From Callipepla californica brunnescens (taxonomy: Eukaryota > Chordata > Aves > Galliformes > Odontophoridae), in the NCBI GenBank assembly GCA_023055505.1, contig JALIRH010000001.1, positions 91,356,530 through 91,420,529 of the forward strand: a stretch of DNA of 64,000 nucleotides, read 5' to 3'. Positions 24,796 to 36,811 of the stretch are shown one piece after another. Each line of letters starts with the position of its first letter. Position 1 is the first letter of the stretch. A program made the position numbers and the translations under genes. The notes under the pieces are model-generated. The model was not told the origin of the DNA. It made no database searches and saw nothing but the letters and a program-made list of their open reading frames with translations.

Positions 24796-24868
24796 CAAAT
24801 GGGGGTTGGACTAGATGATCTCTAGAGGTCCCTTCCAATCCCTACAATTCTGCAATTCTGTGATTAAT
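24796..24868 (+). mobile_element. CR1 LINE 3' tail (about 70 bp)
   Basis: 'gggggttggactagatgatc', 'tctagaggtcccttccaatc' and 'gcaattctgtgatt' form the extreme CR1 3' end. This is one of the shortest convincing CR1 tails in the window. Confidence 0.85.
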
Positions 24869-26964
24869 CGCCTCTCACTACAGTTTACTTTTCATTATTG
24901 TACTGTTATTTAATGGACATAACCTTGAGATCAATTCAGGTATCTGTGAAAGTTGAGATTCCCAGTGACATGCCACCTGGCTCAGATTGTCCTTTGGTGG
25001 TACTGATGGGGTCTTCATCAGTGCTACAGAGTTGACAAATTGAAGCAACTCTCTCAGTTCTCTCATCACAGATAATACTGTTTGCTTCCATATGGACAGC
25101 TGCAACAAGTTTCTGAGTATAAATATCAATAAATTGTCCTCTATAAAGAAAGCAAAAATGGCGAAGATGCAGGTATATTTTTTCAATATTTTATATGAAT
25201 ATATTATCTGCGTGTTGAATATTCCTGCGTAACAGTAGGTACAGGATAATACGTTCATTTCCTATAATTCTGGAATTTACAAATTCTTCCTTAAATTAAT
25301 GATTTTATTAACATTTTGTACAAAATTACTACAAGATGACCAGAAGTGTTCTATTATTGCGTAAAGATCAGTGTACAAATATTCCTGTTTTCAGGATATA
25401 CTTGAAATGACATAAATTGTTTCAAATATATGTGCAGTTTTAAACTTTGGAATTTAAATATAATATATATATATATTATAGTTTATATATAAATACATAA
25501 ACTCCTTTAAATTTACTCGTGAATGTATTTTCTGAAATTTTCCGTTTAACATAAAACTCATACTTTCACACTGTGCAAATTTCAGTGTTAGATGTAGATA
25601 AATATTTATCCATACATGTGTAAACTACAGTAGATGTGTTATTAGCTTATGCTGCAAAACTCTGGTCTCATATAATCATCTAAAACATTAATTAACTTGC
25701 CAGCCAACATCATGCAGTGCCTGGCTATCTTCTATATGACAGTTCTTCATTTTGTGTGTCTCCTTCTTGATTCATTAAAAATACTTTAGGAAGCTTTTCA
25801 CAAAATAAAACTCCATTATATATACAATGGAAAAATATGATAAAATGGAATTGAATTTTCATTATCATAATTTTGAAATTATTACTTTTGAGTAATTTTA
25901 AATACTTTTTATTTTATATTTTAAAAATCTAGACTGCTGACTCCTTTTTCCTCTGCCTTATAAAGTTTCTTTTAAGTACTAGTACTGTTGCTAAATTTTG
26001 TAAGTGTAATAAAATGTATGTATAAATTAACATGTTGTATCTTGTTTTAGGCACTAAATTAGAGATAGATATCACATAATCACAGATCTGAATTCAGACT
26101 CTTCAGTAAGTAAATATAGCTGTCTTCTATAGGTTCTTGTCTCTCTAAGACGAATAAGACTTTCTTCAAAGTGTTTTCAAATTGATACAGCACTTAGAAA
26201 TTGAGGTAGAGATGTGGATTATGACTAGCCTGCTAAATTAAAAAGAACAAGTCAGACATCAGTCCTGTGGAACAGACTTGAATGATCCACACTTCTACCT
26301 TCTATCCATACTGCTTAGACATATCTTCCTATATAACTTTTTCTTTTTTGTGCAGAGCTAGTGAGAATGGTCAAAAATAGAGATATAAAGGGAGATAAGA
26401 GTTGAGCAGCAAGTATGGCCATGCACCTAGCACAAGTTCTCTACCTGTGTTTCATGTTGAAATATAAGTACGTGCATACACAATGAAACTGAAGTTATAC
26501 TAATGCTTTAAGTAAGTAAATAAATAAATAAAAGTTATATTTCTTTGTATACATCCCAGGTATATCTCTCTAGAATGTTTCACCAAAAAAAAAAAAAAAA
26601 TCAGCTGCCAGGAATGGGTGTTGATCCTTCTGAGGAATGTGATTATTTCAGAAACCTCCTGGATTCCTGTCTTCCTAACTACTGTGAAATTATCATTTAC
26701 AATTTAAAGTTTGCTACAAAGTTACTAAGTATTATCCAGTGACTGTGTGCTGAGTGTGGTAACCACAGATGGAGAGGAAAACCCAGTCAGATACTCATGA
26801 CCAGATTTTCAATGAACTAAAAGAGAATCAAAGGAGAAATTATAACAAGTAGGAAAAATATTGAACAATTCAGAGCCGTTCAGAGCTAAACAGGCTATGT
26901 TCACTAAACCTGAAGACACAACTGATAAATTTTTTATTGGTAGTGTGCTGAGTTATTATACGTG
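24869..26964. other. Non-coding stretch with small AT repeats
   Basis: It contains a TA-rich patch (25455-25500), a short TAAA run (26512-26534) and a 17-nt A-run (26585-26601). Nothing else was assigned. Confidence 0.5.
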
Positions 26965-27510
26965 TAGGTTGCTATGAAGGTAATGCCTCCAATTTATTTC
27001 CATGGAATCAGTAATAAATACGAAGAGCACATTAACACTATTTGATAGAGCAAATTGACAGCTTCAAAACACTATTTTTCAGCATAGTCAACACTACTAG
27101 CTAGACATTTTTGTCTAAGAACAAGAGCTTGCATTTTGAAGTCAGAAAGATCTGCTAAGGTGGAGGTGACCAGCGTCAGTCATCACTGCTGAAATGTACC
27201 ATCCACCACCTCACTGTGCCAACATCCACTGGTTGGGCTCCATAAACATTCAGCAAGCACCAATGAATGTCAGTGGGTGAAGTTTTTTCATCAGAGGGCA
27301 ATTCAATTCCATATATTTGCTTAATATGTACGTTCATGTAAAATGCCATGTTGTCAGACTGTCCCTCTGCTGCTATCTGTCTCACCACAACAAAATGTAA
27401 TGGAATACTGGTGGGAGGTTCAACTTCTGCTGCCATACCACCAACATCCACCTCTGATTTTGTGGGCCAACATAATAAAATAGGGAGTGTTACATTTGGA
27501 GAAGCCCCTA
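26965..27510 (-). mobile_element. Non-autonomous mariner (Galluhop-like), copy 2
   Basis: The element is bounded by TA on both sides, the expected mariner target duplication. Inverted ends read 'taggttgctatgaaggtaat' at the left and the complement of 'taggggcttctccaaatgta' at the right. On the minus strand it encodes a remnant of the transposase helix-turn-helix region, including 'IHWCLLNVYGAQPVDVGTVR' in a frame from 27517 down to 27176. No room exists for the catalytic domain. At 546 bp it has the same internal deletion as copies 1 and 3. It faces copy 3 in inverted orientation about 550 bp away. Confidence 0.9.
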
Positions 27511-28058
27511 TAAACAAGCATGTTATTAAAAATAATTTTAACAGTTATAATTCCTTGTTTCTTACCCTAAAGTATATATTTTTTTATTCTTTGGGATCTG
27601 TAGTTCTTAAATATCAAGGCACAGTTGCTTGTATTCTTTTGTGAGAAAGGTGTTCACCTTCTACAACACTACTTAAATGTGCTTAGCACTCAACAAGAAG
27701 TGTTCATATTGTATTGGAGGTGATGAATAATTCATATAGTTCAATTTAACATTTTTTTTCTGTGCATTAGATGATAATTGAGAATTGAGCATAATTAATG
27801 ATTCCTAAAATACTGTCATTTGAATTTTTACTCAGTAACATCTAGAAAACTAGGAGAATGCACACGTTTATGCTTTTTTTAGACACAAGGCACTCAGTAA
27901 TTCTAGCATGGGAATATAAGACAAAACATTTCTTACTATCCCACCAGTATAGTTCGACATATCTCACATTTCCTCCTTGACTGTGGAAGGAATCACAGGC
28001 TGCTAAACTAATTTTGTTAGGTATACTACCTTTTCCTTTTTGATTAAAGATTTTATTC
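27511..28058. other. Spacer between two opposing mariner copies
   Basis: About 550 bp of AT-rich unique-looking DNA between mariner copies 2 (-) and 3 (+). No element was seen. Confidence 0.55.
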
Positions 28059-28629
28059 AAGGGTATCTACAAAAATAATGCCTCCTGTATTATTATGTTG
28101 GCCCATGACATCAGAGGAAGACAGCGGTGTCAAGACAGTAGAGCTTGAACCCTCTCACCAATATTCTGTTACATTTGGTGGTGTTGAGAGATGGCAGGAG
28201 AGGGGCAGTCTGACAAAACAGCATTTGACTTTGAAGATGTATGAAATCAAGGTGTGTCACTGAATTCTTTCACGTCGAAAAAACTGCACCCCCTGACATT
28301 AAGTGATACTTGCTGACTGTTAACAGAGACCAACCAGTGGATGTTGGCACAGTGGGGTGGTGAGTGGTGCATTTCAGCAGCAGTGACAGCAACATGAAAG
28401 GCAGGCCATACTCCAGACAGCCATGCAGATTTTTATGAGTGCAGCATGCATGAACTTGTTCATTGCTGGTGAAAATGCATAGCTAACAATGGTGACTATG
28501 CTGAAGAATACTGTTTCATAGTTGAGAATTTGCTCTATTGAATAGCACTTGTGCTCTTTGTACCCATGGAAATAAATGGTTGTAATTTTCATGGAAATAA
28601 AGAAAAGGCATTACTTTCATAGCAACCTA
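28059..28629 (+). mobile_element. Non-autonomous mariner (Galluhop-like), copy 3
   Basis: The left end reads 'gggtatctacaaaaataatg' followed by 'cctcctg'; the right end reads 'ggcattactttcatagcaac' followed by CTA. These are imperfect inverted repeats sharing the TAATGCCT core. The interior follows copies 1 and 2 block by block: 'attattatgttggcccatga', the helix-turn-helix region, then 'gaaaatgcatagctaacaat'. Frames are broken. Its right end is the best-preserved terminus of the four copies. Confidence 0.9.
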
Positions 28630-30596
28630 AGTATATTATGTTGTATAGAATCTATAATCAAGGCCCAGGAGTGAAATTAAGGGAATCTATCATGAAATAC
28701 CGAAAGTAATACTATTTAAAACAATTTATCTTTGCCATTTTTTAAATCAGTCAGGATTTCACTCCTGTGTTCTATCCCAAATTCTGACATATATTTGTAC
28801 GTACATTTGGGAAAGCAATTTGAGGTCAATTTTTCCATGTTGTATATCATGTTGTACCTTTTTTTCTTTTTTCCCTAGTAATATTGTTTTATTTCCTTGT
28901 ACAAGAAAAACTCTGAGTTTTTTGTGTGTTTTATATTAATTAACACAAAACTAAACAGCAATATCAGAAATTGTCACTTAAAACCATAACGGTTTCACTC
29001 CTGGAAACAGAAAATCCTGTAGCAAGGTAAATTCAATGCAAATTTTTGTAGACTGCTGTGACATTACATTTTCATATGCTGTTTAGTTGTCCCTGTCTCA
29101 AAGACAGCAGTCAGTGTGTGAACATCTCATGTAGTAACTTACATTCAGCAGGTCTAACACTTAATGATACTGAATGTAAGTTGACTAGACTGCATTATCA
29201 CTTTTACTGAAAACAGAATCTTACTGTTTCGAGTTTTGAATTTCAAGATGCTAAAGCAGGCTTAAGCAATAGATACTTGGAAGTATCAGATTAAATTTCT
29301 TGTAGAATACCCACAAAGTTCAGACAGCCTTGACAGTTTTACTCTGATACCACAGTTTAAACCCATTCAGTTATTTGATTTTCACGTTGCTGCTAATGAA
29401 TCCCACTGACAGAGTTAAGAATTGTGTCCTAAAATACAATTCATTATTACTCTCTAAGGCTTTCTACTCTGGGAGGTGGCAGGAGACAGATAATTTTATT
29501 GAAGAACAAAGACTCTTATGTTGCATAGGTCAGGCAATTGTATTGGTGTGAAGAGTGTTACTGACACTCATTTTTCTTTCTGGAGACTCATTTATCTTCT
29601 AGGAGTCAACATGTTTCTGAATTAGAATCAAACCATTAGTGATTGCTATCAGAATGCTGCCGTGCCAGCTCAAATCTCTTATCTTCTTGTTTTACAATGA
29701 AATGTATTTTATGACAGTAAGTCTAATGATTTAGAGCTGAAACTGCTTCAAAAGTTTCCTGAGGAATTTTTTTGTATACTGTCTTAAACTATTATAAACT
29801 GCTGATTCTCTGAATATATTTGTTGATAAATCCTGCAGTCTTTACTCTCAAGCACAATACTGAAATGTCATGATTTTTCTTACTTCTTACACTGCATGAA
29901 AAACAATAATTAACTGGAGTCTAATCACTTGTATCAGTATGGAGGCTGAGGAGACAACTTAAAAACTTTGTTGTGATTTAAGCAAGAAATAAAAAGTGAA
30001 GTTGATACCCTGGGAATCACAATTTCTAACATCGTGCGTGATGTAGCAACACTTTATTTCAAAGAAAATTTTAAGCCCTACACAGAAAATAAGCATATTA
30101 ATTAATCATAGAAATGTATTTGTATAAATTTTGCATTATTTTATTAATAATGGTCTTAATAATTGTTTGTGAAAATTCTTATCCTTCATTTACTGTTAGG
30201 AAAAATAGCAAACTTTAGAAGTCACAGGTGAGAAAAGCATTTGGGTAGGATTCAGAGAAACAGCAAAAATAGTCTTAAAAATTTACAATGCATTTGCTGA
30301 CATATTTGCCCTCTAAAATCCAAACTTGGAGCCTGAGTAGGAGCAAGATGTTTTTTGTTCATCTGTAGCCTTACTAAAAATGACATTTTAAGAAACATAT
30401 GTTGTTTCTTCAAGAGTCAGTTTCAAAAGTAAAATCCATTCCTGAATTTCCTAACTTTAGAAACCTAATGAACGAGACTAATTTACTAGTGTAGTTGCTT
30501 CTACAATTCCTCTGTTGTCACAGTAAAGAAACAGGAAATTGAGTTTTGGGCTTATACACAGCCCAAAACAGTTCCTCTTCACTCAGTGCAACCCAG
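28630..30596. other. Non-coding stretch with one hairpin
   Basis: AT-rich DNA. The only structure I noted is the perfect inverted repeat at 29136-29182, listed separately. Confidence 0.5.
29136..29182. repeat. Perfect 13-bp inverted repeat, 21-nt loop
   Basis: AACTTACATTCAG (29136-29148) and CTGAATGTAAGTT (29170-29182) are exact reverse complements. Pairing ends sharply at both sides. No flanking evidence shows that it is a transcribed hairpin. Confidence 0.8.
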
Positions 30597-31310
30597 GTAA
30601 GATGAAAGGTTGGATACTCATGCTGTAAACCTTGGGGTAGCTCCAAGTAGGCTCTTGAAAAGGTTTAAGTTGGCTTTCCTGAACTCCAGTTCTACAGTCT
30701 TATTATTGCCTTTTTTTGTTTGTTTGTTTGTTTTTTCCCATGCAAGATCCTGAACTCTACACTCTCATGGTGGCTGCATCCAAGACTGTCCCCAGACTTC
30801 ACATGCCCAACCGGTCCCGTCTTATTTTTAGGAGCAAGGACAAGCAGGACACCTCTCTTTGTCAGATCCTTCAACACCTGCGTCAGAAAGTTATCATGAA
30901 CTTTCTGCAGGAACTTCTTGTTAGTGTTGCTTTTCCAGAATGTATCAGCAAGATCAAAGTCCTTCCTGAGAACCAATATCTGTGATCATGAGGCTACTTT
31001 CAGCTGTCTGTAGAAGGCTTCATGAACTCTCTCCTCATGATAAGGTGGTAAACATTCACAATGGTATAAACCAAAGTAACCTGCCCTGTAATTCTTAATC
31101 TGAAGCTCTCCATTCATTCATTATTCACCCCTAGGTGGAGATTGACGCATTACAGTTTTTGTCTCACATAAAGAACAACTCCACCATCTTGTCTTACTGG
31201 TCTGCCTTTCACAAGAATTAAATAGCCATTCATAACAGCATTCTAGTCATGCAAGCCATTGCACTACGTCACATCAATAAATTATATTTCATTTAGCAAT
31301 ACAAATCGGA
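30597..31310 (-). mobile_element. CR1 LINE internal fragment: endonuclease region
   Basis: Read on the minus strand, this segment follows the CR1 ORF2 endonuclease in order: a decayed 'ETWWDSSHDW' region (near 31270-31220), 'GGVVLYVRQKL' (near 31190-31150), a 'PVTLVYTIVNVY' equivalent (near 31080-31050), then the 30976-30692 frame. It ends in the linker after the endonuclease. Neither the RT nor the 3' tail is present, which is unusual because LINE copies normally keep the 3' end. A later deletion of the 3' half is the simplest explanation. Confidence 0.8.
30692..30976 (-). pseudogene. CR1 ORF2 endonuclease C-terminal fragment
   Basis: This 94-residue frame resembles the last part of the LINE AP-type endonuclease domain: 'FLTQVLKDLTKRGVLLVLAP', then 'SLGCSHHESVEF' at residues 64-75. 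In active relatives the end motif is S-D-H; here it reads S-H-H (68-70), so the catalytic aspartate is lost. A TTTG microsatellite overlaps the end of the frame and adds a lysine/glutamine-rich artefact. In an active element this domain nicks target DNA to prime reverse transcription. Confidence 0.8.
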
Positions 31311-33628
31311 GCTAATGTAGAGATACAGGATATTAAAAAGCACCAAATGAAACTGAGTTTGCTTATATAACTGAATAGAGGAAAATGATTGTTTTTTGTT
31401 TCATGTCTTACTAATGAAGCATATAGTCATGTCCTAAATTCCTGGTCAGAAACACAGTCAGGGAAAATTTTTAAACCCATGAGGCTTTGATCACCATTTA
31501 ATTTAAAGTTCAGTGAGCCCAGCAAACACCCTGCACAAAGTAATAAGAGGTAGACTGCATAGAGAAAATTTCAAAATCATTTGTAACACATCTTGCTCTT
31601 TAACTGGAAGTGGAATCATATAACTAAAATACATTGGTGGTTATCATGAAGAGCACTTCACACATTGGTGAGTCTAATGGAAAGTTAAAGGAGAGAAAAT
31701 GTGTATCAGATTAAGAAATCAGATCAGGAGTGATCAGTTCATTTTTGTGAGGAGTACTCTGTTCTTACTCAAGACAATACTTGGAGTCATTCTCTGTATT
31801 TACAATTATGAAATGCTTTTTAATATGCAGAGAAAAAAAGAAAAAGAAAAAAAAATCTGAGTAACCACCACAGATGACATTCTGCTTTCCTGTCCTGGCA
31901 AATTTCCAGTATAAATGACTTATTTCTAGCTGAGGAAAAAAAATGTCTAGGAACAAATACTTTTCACAGACAAGTCTTGCAACAGTATAGATTGACAGTA
32001 TGAAAAGAAAATGATGCAAAAGAAATTCCCAATCCATTAGACAGCTTCCTAAGCAACTTTCTCTATTTGAATACAGGCAGTGAAAACACAGACATTGAAT
32101 ACTACCCAAAATTAAGACAGATGTGGCAAGAAGAGAAGGGATTTGTAAAAATCTTTGGCTTTACTCTAAGGAGACTGTGTCACTAGTGCCATGAAATATC
32201 TATTAAATGTAGAGGCTGTCAGTTTAAATGCCCCAGCTGCTGTAAACTACTGATATAAATCCATAAGAAAGAAGAGGACTCTAAGGTACCCAGGAGTCAA
32301 GTATTAAAAGCTTTTATTGGAATAATACAGTACCTTGAACTGTACTTTTTGGAAAAGAGTGAGAAGACTACTTGGAAAAGAGTGAGAAGACAGAGAAAAT
32401 GTTTCAGAACTTGTGCAGATCTTTTTTGCCTGTAAAAATCTGCTAGCTTAAGCATGATTCTCGGATGCAGGTTTAGTTCTGTTTGGTTTTATAAGTTTGT
32501 AAGCAGTTCTGAAATGAATCAAGCAGCATCCAGAGCACAAGCATTCTGATACAAGCTTGTTCAAATATTAAGTCTCTTCAAGCAGTAAGACCAAAAGAAG
32601 TGAATCACTTCAATACACTTCTGAAAATATCTTTTCTTATTGTTATTTAATTAGATATATGACTGCTTTTTATTTTCTGAGACAAGACCCTGATATATTT
32701 ATTCTAGCATATGAATCTGAAATCTGTTGTATTTGTATTGCTTCAGTGATGTTCTTGTGTTCTAATGAGTGATTAGATGTCTTGAATACTCTGATGTACA
32801 AATCTCTAAAGAACAGTGTTGTCTCAGTTCATCCCTCTTCAAATCTATGATGGATATCATAATACACAACAAAATAGTTTAAATCTTGCAAAACTATTTA
32901 TTTCAATAATAAAATAAAGAGAAGGTAAATACATAAGTCATTCTTCAGAACTTCATACTGTCAATCCTAAATATTGTTATAATTTATTGATGATAAGATA
33001 CACAATTTTTTTTTTTGAAATTATGTTCAAAAATCTGGCAAGTTTTGTAGAAACTCATCCATTAGAAAAGTTGTCTTTCTAATGCCATCCTTTTACACAG
33101 CAACTCCATTTTAAACATATTTAAGTAAAACAATTTGGTAGAACATTATTAAATTCTATTTTTGTTCTAAAATGAACTGAATATTATCCAATATATTTAT
33201 CATTTATTATTTCAAAAAATAAACAAAATTATTCCTTTTATACATCATAGACTATACGAAACTGCAGAAGCTTCCAAAGTACAATGGCATAACTGTTGCT
33301 CTACCCCATCCTAATATTGCTGTCATGCTGGCAAAAGTATTGTGCTGAACCAAAGCATTCTTTTTAAAATGAGATGTTATCCCCCTTACTAACTTTTGAC
33401 ATGGATTTTGTTAAATTTGGAAGATTACTCTTGATAGCACTCCAGTTTAGTAACAAAAATTATTATGTATTTTTTTTCTACTGTGCAGCTGAGGTAATGG
33501 AGGACTAAATCCACCATTCATTTACTAAATACCAAAACTTTTAACAATTCTCACTAAACTGTGATACCAGAATTCTTAATCTTTCCAGTGGCGAAGTCCA
33601 TTTCCAAAGGATGAAATCTATCTCCAAC
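31311..33628. other. Non-coding stretch with one short tandem duplication
   Basis: A 20-bp unit (TTGGAAAAGAGTGAGAAGAC) occurs at 32349-32368 and again at 32372-32391, a period of 23. Otherwise AT-rich unique-looking DNA with no gene. Confidence 0.55.
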
Positions 33629-34418
33629 TGTAAAATCACAGAATCATCTGAGTGGAAGGAACCATAAGGATCATCCAGTTCCAAATTTCCTTCCATGGGC
33701 AGGGTCAAAGCTCAATCCAACCTGGCCTTGAATGCCTCCAGGGATGGCTCATCTACAACTTCTATGGACAGCCCGTGTCAGTGTCTCACCACCTCTGAAT
33801 GAATTTCGTCCTAACACTTAGTCAAATCTACATTCTTTAAGTTTTGAACTGTAACCCTTCATCCTATCACTACACTCCCTGATAAAGAGTCCCTCTTTGA
33901 CTTTCTTGGAGTTTCCCTTCAAGTACTGGAAGGCTACTATGTGGTCCCCTGGTCCCCCTGGAACTTTCTCTTCTGCAGGCTGAGCAATCTCAACTCTCTC
34001 AGCCTGCCTTACATAAGAGAGGAGCTCCAGCTCTCTGATTATGTCATTCTGCAACAGGTTCATGTCCATGTCTTTTCAATGTTGGGGTCCCCAGAGCTGA
34101 ATGCAGTACTTCAGGTGTGGTCTCATGAGATTAGAGTAGAGGGGAAAAATAATCTCCTTTGATGTGCTGCTCACACTTCTTTTGATACAGACAAGGATGT
34201 GCTTGGATTTCTAGACTGTAAACACACATTGCTGGTCCATATAGATTTTTTCATCAGCCAGCACTCTGAAGTCCTTCATTCTTTGCCCAGTGTATATCTG
34301 TGCTGGAATTACCCTGACCCAGGTACAAGATCTTGCACTAAGCCTTATTGAACTTCATAAGGATTACATGAGCCCACCTCTACAGCCTGTCAAGGTGCTG
34401 GGCATCTCACCCGACTGA
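33629..34418 (-). mobile_element. CR1 LINE, old 5'-truncated copy
   Basis: The plus strand starts with the reversed CR1 terminus ('aaatcacagaatcatctgag') and continues through the reversed 3' UTR and ORF2 C-terminus ('gaatgcctccagggatggct', 'ttggggtccccagagctgaa', 'gcagtacttcaggtgtggtc') to the segment after the RT palm. It is considerably diverged. The 5' truncation point meets an AAAG microsatellite. Confidence 0.93.
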
Positions 34419-34456
34419 AAAAGAAAGAAAGAAAGAAAGAAAGAAACAAACAAACA
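34419..34456. repeat. AAAG microsatellite with AAAC tail
   Basis: Repeated AAAG units are followed by AAAC units and an A-rich end, directly abutting the 5' truncation of the neighbouring CR1. Confidence 0.9.
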
Positions 34457-35265
34457 AGCAAAAAATCTATTGCAAATAGATTTTGGAATAGATATCTGAA
34501 ATAAAGCAAGTCTCTTCAAATGTCTGAGCTGTGAAGAGTGTACTTGAGAAGCAATTCAAGTTTAAACAATGTTAAAATATATTAAAATTTCTAATCTGTA
34601 AATTAGTGAGTCCTGGTTTATGATTATCACTGTTCATTTTCTTTAGATGACTAAAGGTCATTGAAATGTTTCTTTCTTCAGAAAAATAGTGTGCCTCCAT
34701 AGACCAATTCATTCTAATTCATGGTCATGTGGCCTTTCAATTCATTAGTTAAATTAATTCCATTGCTTTTACTCATGCACTCTTAATTAAAAAGGCAGAG
34801 AGGAAGAGAGCTATGAGGAAATAATATATGGTATTATCAGTGTCATGACCAAGAGAATTATTTAATAATGGCTCAAGCTAATGTATTGTTAAAAGACCTA
34901 GTCATTTTCTCAACCTGCATACAGGAGGACCTATGAACTTTATAATGTTTGTTCACTATTTTCTGCATCAGTATGAATGAATAATCATTCTACTCTCAGT
35001 AGAAGTAAGGAAGAATATTCTAAAGCCACAAATCATATCAGAACACATTTTGAACACAAGTCACAATATCTTGTTGATCTTCATTACTGCTGATGACTTT
35101 TTGTAGCTAATACTGTGTACAGAGTTAAGCAAGTATTCTTCAGTGAGATACATTCAATTAAATGTAGAAAAAAATTACTTAACGTGTAATATATTTTGGT
35201 CTTCTTTGGATCACTTTCTGAGGTTACTGATGAACAAAATGTTAATGAACCCACAATGGCAAAAA
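34457..35265. other. Non-coding stretch, nothing recognised
   Basis: AT-rich sequence without an assigned element. Confidence 0.5.
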
Positions 35266-35807
35266 TGTCAACAGTTTACAGGGTAGTTCAGCCCAGTTCC
35301 GCAACTAATAGGGCAGGGGGACCTATGGACTCACATCCTGGGAAAGGGGAAAGGGGAAAATGGAGAGGGCAGGGAGATGGGCCTAAAAGCAAAACAGTGG
35401 CAATGATCTGAGGGGGAAAGCTAATTTACTAAGTAAGACACTGGAAGACAAAATAACATAATATAATACAATTGAGCTTGATAAATCAAATAAAATGAGA
35501 GAAAGAGTGTCAAAAAACCAAAAGCCTTACTCTAAAGCTGAAAGCAAGATGGCTAGGTAGCTCCCAGCGCAGATGATGCATCGGCAGGGGGCAGACTTCG
35601 AACTTGCATGTAGTATTATCTGTCCCTCTGAGTGTGAAACAGGAGAGCAAAGTCCTCTGAGGTAAGTAGTTCTTCTTCTCTGAGAACCAGGTACCTGAAA
35701 ATTCGGCAGTCCACAGAACTGGAGCATTAATAACTCTTTAACTCCCATTGCCTTACATGATGTTATGATGTGGAATACCAGTAACAAAAAAATATACAAC
35801 CATGACA
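35266..35807 (-). mobile_element. Solo LTR, family LTR-A, copy 3 (diverged)
   Basis: On the plus strand it begins TGTCAACAG and ends CCATGACA, the reverse of the LTR-A boundaries, and is 542 bp long. Flanks AAAAA and CATAA do not form a clear target duplication. The ZNF143-like block is disrupted here, whereas the splice-acceptor-like tract (35408-35420, minus strand) differs by one base. It shares variant blocks (a 'gctagg' plus 'gctgaaag' region, simplified C-rich 3' part) with copies 4 and 6 rather than with 1, 2 and 5. Confidence 0.9.
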
Positions 35808-36811
35808 CATAAATATAATTATAAAACTTAAAAGGCCAAACAGAAGGGGTTTTGTGTCTTCTTTTTTTTTTTTTTTTTTAATAGACAATTCTTTCTGTCA
35901 TGCAAACAACAGGCAAGCATGGGAATCTGGAATAAAATAAATTATATCGGGAGTTTTTAAGAAAGAGAAGTGAGTGACTTATTTTAATGTCTTTTCACCT
36001 CCTAATTCTTGTTATCTTTAGACAAATTAAGGCTCTGCACAAGGATTACTGCAGTCTATCACATGCACATGCCACCATCCTGAATATCTCCTGGAATTCT
36101 ACTGGGAGATTGATGCTGAAGCCCTGGATAAGGTACCCTTCAAGGCACCTGGTACAGAGAAGCAGGGAGAAGTCAGCCATGCCATGACCCTGAAGGCATA
36201 CACAGATTCAGAGGAGCTTGGACAGAAAAAAGAGCAGATAGAAATAACATATACTTCATTTACAAACATCTGAATTATTTGAGCTTTCATGTGATTCTGT
36301 CTGCAATTGTAGCTAAAGAAATATTAATATTTCATTAATACAAAAAAAAATCCTTTGAAAGATAGCATCATTTCTCCATTATTCACACAAGAATAATTTG
36401 ACTCCCTGTAGGTAGGATTTCCCAGGTTTCCTCTAAGGAACAAAATAAATGCTCTGCAGGTGGATTTTAGTGGCTGAATTCCAAGCTGTTTGTGTTTATT
36501 GGTAATACATTATACCAGTATACACTCAGAGTTACATCATTCAACTCCATGACTAGTTTTCAATGAATCCTTGAAATACTCAATACTGTATTACATTTCT
36601 ACTAATATGAAAAAAGTGCAATCTATTCATTTGAAATAAAAATATTTAGGCAGGGAACTGTTTAGATATTTTTAAAGTAAATGAAATGCTATATCGAAGC
36701 ACACAAATAAACTTTTAATAATTAATAATAAATGTTGTGGATTTACTATGGGACATTTTGTAAGGTGACCCTCTTGCCTCACCAAGCTCTTATTTTACTT
36801 TTTTTTCTCCA
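35808..36811. other. Non-coding stretch, nothing recognised
   Basis: Contains a T-run (about 35862-35879). A slightly GC-richer patch at 36050-36200 has no recognisable identity. Confidence 0.5.

Noticed and set aside
25455..25500. TA-rich patch as a possible origin or matrix attachment site
   Set aside because: Short TA runs are common in this AT-rich DNA and nothing specific supports a function.
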